From: Bacteroidota bacterium
GTDB lineage: Bacteria > Bacteroidota > Bacteroidia > 2-12-FULL-35-15
Reading direction: 5' to 3'
Length of the DNA: 64,000 nucleotides
NCBI GenBank assembly: GCA_017303895.1
Contig: JAFLBF010000015.1
Span: 1-64,000, forward strand
Numbering within the stretch: position 1 is the stretch's first letter; every line of letters starts with the position of its first letter. Under the pieces are notes generated by a model that ran no database searches, had not been told where the DNA came from, and saw nothing but the letters and a program-made list of their open reading frames with translations. A program made the position numbers and the translations under genes. Shown one piece after another: positions 58,654 to 64,000 of this stretch.

Positions 58654-60651
58654 ATGATCACAGCAGAAACTCCTATCCGTTACGATAGAAAAAAATATAA
58701 AGATGATACCTTGATCGCACTTTACAAAGGTGTGTTAAAGCCTAGAATGATCGAGGAAAAAATGCTGGTGCTTCTGCGCCAGGGGAAAATTGCCAAATGG
58801 TTCAGCGGTATCGGTCAGGAAGCCGGTTCCGTGGGTATTGCCATGGCAATGGACAAGGACGAGTACATTTTGCCGATGCACCGTAATCTGGGTGTATTCA
58901 CTTCCCGTGGTATTCCTTTGAACCGTTTATTTTGTCAGTTTCAGGGGAAACCAAGTGGCTTTACAAAAGGTCGCGACCGCTCTTTTCATTTCGGAACTCA
59001 GGAATACAAGATCATTGGTATGATCTCCCACCTTGGTCCGCAAATGGGTTTGGCTGATGGGATCGCCTTAGGAAATCTGTTAAAAGAAAATAATAAAGCA
59101 ACCGTTGTTTTTACAGGTGATGGTGGTGCTTCCGAAGGTGATTTTCACGAAGCATTGAATGTGGCTGCCGTTTGGGATCTGCCTGTAATCTTTACAGTTG
59201 AGAACAATGGTTATGGTTTATCTACACCCAGTAATGAGCAATTCCGTTGCAAGCAATTTATTGATAAAGGCATTGGTTATGGAATGGAAGCGGTGCAAGT
59301 AGATGGTAACAATGTATTGGAAGTATATGATACATTAAAACGTTTGCTGGAATCGATCCGCAAAAATCCTCGTCCCATTTTATTGGAGTTGATCACTTTC
59401 CGTATGCGTGGACATGAGGAAGCATCAGGAACCAAATATGTTCCGAAAGAATTATTTGATATCTGGGGCAAAAAAGACCCTTTGAACAATTTTGAAAAAT
59501 ATTTATTGGCGGAAGGCGTATTGGATGAAGCGATGATAGAAGGTTTCCGTGCAGAGATCAAAGAAGAGATAGAGCACGGTTTGGAATTGGCTTTTGCTGA
59601 AACATTGCCTCCTCCAAATACAGAGCTTGAATTGCGCGATATGTATGCTCCTTTTGATTTTGTGGAAACAAAAGCTACAGGAAGCAAAACCAACAAGCGT
59701 ATGATCGATGCTATTTCCGATGGTATGCGTTTGGCGATGCGTAAACATTCTAACCTGGTGTTGATGGGTCAGGATATTGCTGAGTATGGTGGTGTATTCA
59801 AGATCACCGAAGGTTTTGTGGAAGAGTTTGGTAAAAAACGTGTGCGTAATACACCATTGTGTGAGTCGGCAATTGTTGGAAGCGGGTTTGGTTTATCTAT
59901 CAATGGAATGAAAGCCATGGTGGAAATGCAGTTTGCTGATTTCGTTACAGAAGGATTCAACCAGATCGTAAATAATTTAGCAAAATCACATTACCGTTGG
60001 GGACAAAATGCCGATGTCGTAGTGCGAATGCCAACAGGTGCTGCTGTAGCTGCCGGACCATTCCACTCGCAAAGCAACGAAGCCTGGTTTGTGCATACAC
60101 CGGGATTAAAAGTAGTATATCCTGCTTTCCCAAGCGATGCAAAAGGTTTGTTACTAACTTCATTTGAAGATCCGAATCCGGTTATTTTCTTTGAGCAAAA
60201 AGCATTATACAGAAGCATTACCGAAGATGTGCCGGATGATTATTTTACTGTTCCTATCGGAAAAGCAAAATTGGTGCGTGAAGGAAACGATGTGAGTATC
60301 ATCACTTATGGAATTGGTGTTCACTGGGCAATGGAAGTATTGGATAAGTATCCGGAGATCTCTGCCGACCTGGTTGATTTGCGTACCTTGTTACCGTTCG
60401 ATAGAGAAGCGATCATCAACTCCGTAAATAAAACAGGAAAAGCCATTATTTTACATGAAGATACGTTAGTGGGTGGAATAGGAGGCGAGTTAGCTGCAGT
60501 GATCTCAGAAAATTGTTTCGAGAATTTAGATGCACCGGTGGTTCGCTCGGCCAGTTTAGATACACCTGTGCCTATGAATGCTGATCTGGAGTGGAATTTC
60601 CTGCCGAAAGCCCGTTTCGAAGAGCAGTTGAAAAAGCTTTGGAGTTATTAA
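58654..60651 (+). CDS. Fused E1 alpha-beta of branched-chain 2-oxoacid dehydrogenase
   Basis: 665 residues from ATG 58654 (a TTG at 58645 is less likely). N-terminal half (1-335) is E1 alpha: TPP-binding GDGGASEGDFHEALNVAAVW...NN (about 158-190), MRGHEEASGTKY. C-terminal half (about 345-665) is E1 beta: GQDIAEYGGVFKIT, ALYRSI, DLRTLLPFD, HEDTLVGGIGGELAA. It decarboxylates branched-chain 2-oxo acids (or similar) with TPP and passes acyl groups to E2. The fusion is usual in Bacteroidota. E2 and E3 are elsewhere. Monocistronic with a terminator. Confidence 0.9.
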   Translation: MITAETPIRYDRKKYKDDTLIALYKGVLKPRMIEEKMLVLLRQGKIAKWFSGIGQEAGSVGIAMAMDKDEYILPMHRNLGVFTSRGIPLNRLFCQFQGKPSGFTKGRDRSFHFGTQEYKIIGMISHLGPQMGLADGIALGNLLKENNKATVVFTGDGGASEGDFHEALNVAAVWDLPVIFTVENNGYGLSTPSNEQFRCKQFIDKGIGYGMEAVQVDGNNVLEVYDTLKRLLESIRKNPRPILLELITFRMRGHEEASGTKYVPKELFDIWGKKDPLNNFEKYLLAEGVLDEAMIEGFRAEIKEEIEHGLELAFAETLPPPNTELELRDMYAPFDFVETKATGSKTNKRMIDAISDGMRLAMRKHSNLVLMGQDIAEYGGVFKITEGFVEEFGKKRVRNTPLCESAIVGSGFGLSINGMKAMVEMQFADFVTEGFNQIVNNLAKSHYRWGQNADVVVRMPTGAAVAAGPFHSQSNEAWFVHTPGLKVVYPAFPSDAKGLLLTSFEDPNPVIFFEQKALYRSITEDVPDDYFTVPIGKAKLVREGNDVSIITYGIGVHWAMEVLDKYPEISADLVDLRTLLPFDREAIINSVNKTGKAIILHEDTLVGGIGGELAAVISENCFENLDAPVVRSASLDTPVPMNADLEWNFLPKARFEEQLKKLWSY

Positions 60652-60674
60652 TATCATACAATATTAAAACGAAG

Positions 60675-60702
60675 AAAGTCCCGGTTTGCCGGGACTTTTT
60701 TT
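60675..60702 (+). terminator. Terminator after the E1 gene
   Basis: AAAGTCCCGG (60675-60684) pairs with CCGGGACTTT (60689-60698), loop TTTG, then T-run. Confidence 0.9.
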
Positions 60703-60709
60703 ATATTTG
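60702..60709 (+). promoter_or_regulatory. Promoter -7 box of the GldL-like sensor gene
   Basis: TATATTTG directly after the preceding terminator, leaving a leader of about 60 bases. Confidence 0.6.
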
Positions 60710-60774
60710 TTTATGCTCCAAGCTTCTTAAGAATAAGAATTCAATTTACTCGTCATATTGTTAAAGAAAAAAGA

Positions 60775-61515
60775 ATGAAAAAAACAGGTATAGCAATTAC
60801 ACTCATAGGATTACCATTGATGGTGCTGTCCATGTTGGATCTGTTTGGAGAGCAACGTATCCCTATACCCATTACAATTCCAATTATGATCGTAAGTTGT
60901 ATCTCTGTTTTTCTAGGTCCTGCTTTGGCTGTTTTCCCGCTTAGTATGGAAAGGAGAAAGAGAATTACCAACAGATCGTTAGTATTCGGAGTCTCTTTAT
61001 TTGGATTGGGTTTTTTCTTTAAAAAAATGCATTGGCCGGGCGCTGCTTTTTTAGTGATCATTGGCGTGTTAATCCTTTGTTTCTTTTCAGGTACGCTTAC
61101 TTGCAAAAGCAATTACGATAAATGGAAATTATTGGCACGAACAAAATTTGACGCTCTGTTTTTGACCTTATGTAATTATGTAGGTATCGGTGGATTGTTG
61201 TTAGGGATACTCTTTAAAATTCAACATTGGCCTTTAGCGCAAGCCATTGCCATTGGAGGAATGGTGACGCTCGCTGTAGGAATGTTGATTGGGAACCATA
61301 AGTTTAAGAAGGAAGTGATCACAAGAAAAGAAACTGCCGATAAATTGAAAGAAACGCTTGATCAGCTGGAAGAGCAGCATCAAATACTTGAGGAAAAACA
61401 AAAAGAAATTATTGGGAGTATTACCTACGCAAAGCGCATTCAATCATCTTTATTGCCAACTGAAAAATATATTAATTCCCATTTGACACGTTTAAGGGAT
61501 GAAAATAGCCTGTAA
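60775..61515 (+). CDS. GldL-like membrane sensor ending in a SpoIIE pre-catalytic linker (no phosphatase)
   Basis: 246 residues. About six membrane helices (5-170) include two GldL-like motifs, FFFKKMHWPGAAF (80-92) and ILFKIQHWPLAQA (145-157). Residues 185-212 form a coiled coil, followed by SITYAKRIQSSLLPTEKY (215-232), the segment that leads into the phosphatase domain in the two SpoIIE proteins at 6598 and 9933. Here the chain stops 14 residues later, at TAA 61513-61515. The 53 bases before the next gene cannot encode a phosphatase remnant. Likely a membrane adaptor or decoy; the function is not known. Confidence 0.75.
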   Translation: MKKTGIAITLIGLPLMVLSMLDLFGEQRIPIPITIPIMIVSCISVFLGPALAVFPLSMERRKRITNRSLVFGVSLFGLGFFFKKMHWPGAAFLVIIGVLILCFFSGTLTCKSNYDKWKLLARTKFDALFLTLCNYVGIGGLLLGILFKIQHWPLAQAIAIGGMVTLAVGMLIGNHKFKKEVITRKETADKLKETLDQLEEQHQILEEKQKEIIGSITYAKRIQSSLLPTEKYINSHLTRLRDENSL

Positions 61516-61529
61516 ATCTTTTTGAAGTG

Positions 61530-61555
61530 CAGCCCTAATTTCGGGGCTGTTTTTG
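61530..61555 (+). terminator. Terminator between the two linker proteins
   Basis: CAGCCC (61530-61535) pairs with GGGCTG (61544-61549), then TTTTTG. A short stem, but correctly placed. Confidence 0.65.
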
Positions 61556-61556
61556 T

Positions 61557-61564
61557 TATATTTG
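61557..61564 (+). promoter_or_regulatory. Leaderless -7 box of the TPR sensor gene
   Basis: TATATTTG ends 4 bases before ATG 61569. Confidence 0.65.
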
Positions 61565-61568
61565 TTAT

Positions 61569-62930
61569 ATGCGACCAATTAATTTTATTAGCATATTTAT
61601 TTTCATTATTCTGCTTTTCTCAAGCGGGAATATTGAAGCAAACAAATTGGATTCTTTATACACGGTGCTTAGATCAACTCAAGAAGATACAGCTAAGGTG
61701 GAACTCTATTTGAACATAATTGAGGAAACCTATACCATTGCACCTGACAGCGTAATACCACTTTCGGAAAAATTGATCACGATTGTTGAAGGTGCACTTC
61801 AAAAAGTAAGCAAGGATAAAGAACATTATTTATTGGCAGTTAAAGCAAATTGCTTTAATAATATTGGAGCCATTCTTAATCAAAAAGGAGATATAAAAAA
61901 TGCCTTGAGCTATTTTCATAAAAGTCTTAAAATAAAGGAAACACTTGGTGAAAAAAAGGCTGTTTCCAGCACATTAAACAATATTGGTTACCTGTACGGT
62001 ACAATTGGCGACAGAGACAATGCGCTATTGTATTACAATAGGAGTTTAAAGATAAAGCAAGAGATTGGTGATAAAAAAGGGATCTCAAGAATATTAAATA
62101 ATCTCGGAAGTTTATATGATGAAATAGGAGATACAGTGATGTCACTCCGTTCTTACACTCAAAGTTTGAAAATTGCTGAGGAGTTGCACGATTCGGTGGG
62201 GATGTCATTGGCCCTGAATAATATCGGATTTACCTATGATAAAAAAGGGGCATCAGATGAAGCCTTGTTCTATTATTCTAAAAGTTATGATATAAGAATT
62301 CGTTTGAATGATCAGCAAGGTATTGCTGAGTCGCTGAACAATTTAGGGAATATCTATCTCAAAAATGGAAATGTGTCAAAAGCTCAACAAATGGGTGAAA
62401 AGGCTTTGCAAATATCAAAAGAATTGCAATATCCGGAGTATATCAAACGCTCTTCCAACTTGTTGAAAGATATTTATTTAAAGCAAGGAGATTATGCAAA
62501 AGCCTATAAAATGTTAGATCTGTATATGGTCATGCGTGATAGTATCATGAAAGAAGAAAATAGAGATGCAGCCCTAAAAAGATCATTTGAATATGAATAT
62601 GAATTAAAAACAACAGCGGATAGTATTAAAAATTTTGAAGTCAAGCAAAAAGAACAGATCTCCTATCAAAATGAGATCGCAAGGCAAAGAGCTTATACCT
62701 ATGGAGGTATAATTGGTTTTGTGTTGATGCTGATCATTGCTGTAATTTCTTACAAAGCCTATCAGCAAAAACAAAAAGCAAATGAGGCGATAATGATTCA
62801 AAAAAAGATCATTGAGGAAAAACAAAAAGAGGTGCTTGCCTCCATCAATTATGCTAAACGTATTCAACAATCGATCTTGCCAACAGCAAAATATATTGAG
62901 CAAAGTTTTAATCGCTTAAAAAATAAATGA
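61569..62930 (+). CDS. TPR membrane sensor ending in a SpoIIE pre-catalytic linker (no phosphatase)
   Basis: 453 residues. Signal peptide 1-22. Seven or so TPR units (about 75-335) with the repeated LNNIG-LY---GD---AL-YY-KSL pattern, as in sensor proteins with extracytoplasmic TPR domains. Single membrane helix about 378-397, coiled coil (QQKQKANEAIMIQKKIIEEKQKE), then SINYAKRIQQSILPTAKY (425-442) and 11 more residues to the stop. As in the preceding gene, the SpoIIE domain is absent. Its stop overlaps the start of the next TPR gene (ATGATGA), so the two are coupled. Confidence 0.8.
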   Translation: MRPINFISIFIFIILLFSSGNIEANKLDSLYTVLRSTQEDTAKVELYLNIIEETYTIAPDSVIPLSEKLITIVEGALQKVSKDKEHYLLAVKANCFNNIGAILNQKGDIKNALSYFHKSLKIKETLGEKKAVSSTLNNIGYLYGTIGDRDNALLYYNRSLKIKQEIGDKKGISRILNNLGSLYDEIGDTVMSLRSYTQSLKIAEELHDSVGMSLALNNIGFTYDKKGASDEALFYYSKSYDIRIRLNDQQGIAESLNNLGNIYLKNGNVSKAQQMGEKALQISKELQYPEYIKRSSNLLKDIYLKQGDYAKAYKMLDLYMVMRDSIMKEENRDAALKRSFEYEYELKTTADSIKNFEVKQKEQISYQNEIARQRAYTYGGIIGFVLMLIIAVISYKAYQQKQKANEAIMIQKKIIEEKQKEVLASINYAKRIQQSILPTAKYIEQSFNRLKNK

Positions 62931-64000
62931 TGACAAGTCCGTTTAATGTTCGTTTTGTCTTTAAGGCAGCACTGTTTTTATCGGTGTTATTATCCTCTAT
63001 TGACTTGTCTGCACAAAAGGAGATAGATTCTTTGATCCATCTTTTACAGTCGGCTAAAAAAGATACTTTCCAGCTTAGCATTTTAAATCAGATCGCTGAA
63101 AAAAGTACAGATGATAATCTATGGCCCATCTATAATAAAAAGATGGAACAATTAGCACTGGAGTTGATGAACAGCAAAAATGCAAAGATCAGTCGGAAAG
63201 CTAAGATGCATTTCGCCAATTCTCAGATCAATACCGGCTATCTTCACAACATGAATGGGGTATTGGATAGTTCTGTTGTTTATTATCAGAGGGCATTGGA
63301 TATCATGCAGGAATTAGGTGATAAAATAGGAATGGCGGCAGCATTGAACAATATCGGTTATGTGTTTAAATCACAAGGCGATATTTTGAGCGCACTCGAC
63401 TGTTATCATCGAAGCTTAAAGTTGTATGAAAGTATGAAGGATCAAAAAGGTATTGCCAATTCCTTGAATAATTTAGCGATCATCTATAGCCGGCAGGGCG
63501 ACACCAAAACTGCGATTAATTACAACTTAAGAAGCATTGAGATCGCAAAAAAATTAAAAGATAGTTTGAGTCTGGGGATATCTATGAATAATCTGGCTTT
63601 GCTCTATCACAAACGGAATAAGCCTGAAGAAGCATTGAAGAATTTAAGAGAAGCCTTGGTGATCCAGGAAAAGATCGGTGACCTGGAAGGTGTTGCCAAT
63701 TCGTATAACAATATCGGTTATGTTTACGAAGAAAGTAATGACATCGATAAGGCGCTGGAAAACTATTTGCTGGCATATCGTATGTCAAAAAATGGAAGTG
63801 ATAAACCTGTATTGGTGAGCACAGCTATAAATGTCGGGACACTTTATTTGAAAAAGAAAAATACAACTGAGGCTGTAAAGTATGCACAAGAGGCCTTTCA
63901 GTTGGCGAAAGAAATTGAATATGTGAATGAATTGGCCGATGCTGCTGATTTAATGAGTCAGGTATATAAATTAAAGAACGATTATAAGAATGCACTGGAG
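62927..64000 (+). CDS. TPR sensor protein, C-terminus beyond the window
   Basis: ATG 62927 overlaps the previous stop (62928-62930) and the frame stays open to the right edge (358 codons visible). After a signal-like segment (FVFKAALFLSVLLSSIDLSAQ) it has a TPR array with the same LNNIG-Y signature (MAAALNNIGYVFKSQGD, SLNNLAIIYSRQGD, NSYNNIGYVYEESND). By analogy with the coupled gene, a membrane helix and coiled coil should follow. Whether it ends in a SpoIIE phosphatase, a kinase or only the linker cannot be seen here. Confidence 0.8.
   Translation, partial: MMTSPFNVRFVFKAALFLSVLLSSIDLSAQKEIDSLIHLLQSAKKDTFQLSILNQIAEKSTDDNLWPIYNKKMEQLALELMNSKNAKISRKAKMHFANSQINTGYLHNMNGVLDSSVVYYQRALDIMQELGDKIGMAAALNNIGYVFKSQGDILSALDCYHRSLKLYESMKDQKGIANSLNNLAIIYSRQGDTKTAINYNLRSIEIAKKLKDSLSLGISMNNLALLYHKRNKPEEALKNLREALVIQEKIGDLEGVANSYNNIGYVYEESNDIDKALENYLLAYRMSKNGSDKPVLVSTAINVGTLYLKKKNTTEAVKYAQEAFQLAKEIEYVNELADAADLMSQVYKLKNDYKNALE

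Noticed and set aside
61513-61568. Frameshifted SpoIIE domain after the GldL-like sensor
   Set aside because: The gap contains a terminator and a promoter and none of the SGDFYW, DCTGHG or DGYADQF blocks in any frame.

Overview
The window looks like an AT-rich chromosomal segment from a Bacteroidota bacterium, probably a poorly characterised free-living lineage. Several independent signs agree. There are type IX secretion (T9SS) sorting tails of both type A and type B, a PorP/SprF-type outer-membrane protein fragment and GldL-like HWPG membrane motifs. SpoIIE-type phosphatases, a GLPGLI protein beside an outer-membrane barrel, GSCFA, SiaB/SiaC, DUF2795 and DUF493 proteins and bacillithiol synthesis (BshA) are all present. 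Promoters repeatedly match the Bacteroidota -7 element TAnnTTTG, and Shine-Dalgarno sites are mostly absent. Several TAnnTTTG boxes lie only a few bases before the start codon, which implies leaderless mRNAs and corrects a number of start sites.

Layout. 0-6.5 kb: end of a PorP/SprF gene, tRNA-Leu(GAG), a bestrophin channel, aconitase, an ankyrin protein, the siaB-siaC pair and a lipoprotein. 6.6-11.3 kb: two SpoIIE-family protein phosphatases, one with a secreted beta-propeller sensor and one with a multi-helix membrane sensor. 11.4-15.6 kb: methyltransferase, ZIP transporter, DUF2795, cobalamin adenosyltransferase, ABC ATPase, O-methyltransferase. 15.8-21.9 kb: two large T9SS-exported proteins. 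22-28.6 kb: housekeeping genes pheT, tex, NUDIX, pyrE and SRPBCC. 28.7-33.7 kb: an accessory stretch with three unrelated minus-strand genes separated by related imperfect palindromes, then a Na/Pi transporter bracketed by 32-bp direct repeats. 33.7-44 kb: recG, a heptanucleotide repeat tract, miaE, a sugar-nucleotide epimerase, gcvT, comB and others. 44-56.8 kb: a beta-barrel, a PNGase F-like T9SS protein, bshA, a SUI1 factor, a lipid kinase, an LTA-synthase-like enzyme, an alanine-rich lipoprotein, and an outer-membrane barrel with its GLPGLI partner. 57-60.6 kb: a short SSB, a Zn-ribbon protein and a fused E1 of a branched-chain 2-oxoacid dehydrogenase. 60.7-64 kb: two sensor proteins that end exactly where a SpoIIE phosphatase domain would begin, then a TPR protein running off the edge.

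The most distinctive theme is SiaB/SiaC/SpoIIE partner-switch signalling at the left end and phosphatase-less proteins carrying the same pre-catalytic linker at the right end. A second candidate is the cassette-like accessory stretch at 28.7-31.3 kb. No CRISPR array, transposase, integrase or rRNA gene was seen. No gene-free stretch exceeds 300 bases. All functions are assigned from motifs read by eye; no database search was run.
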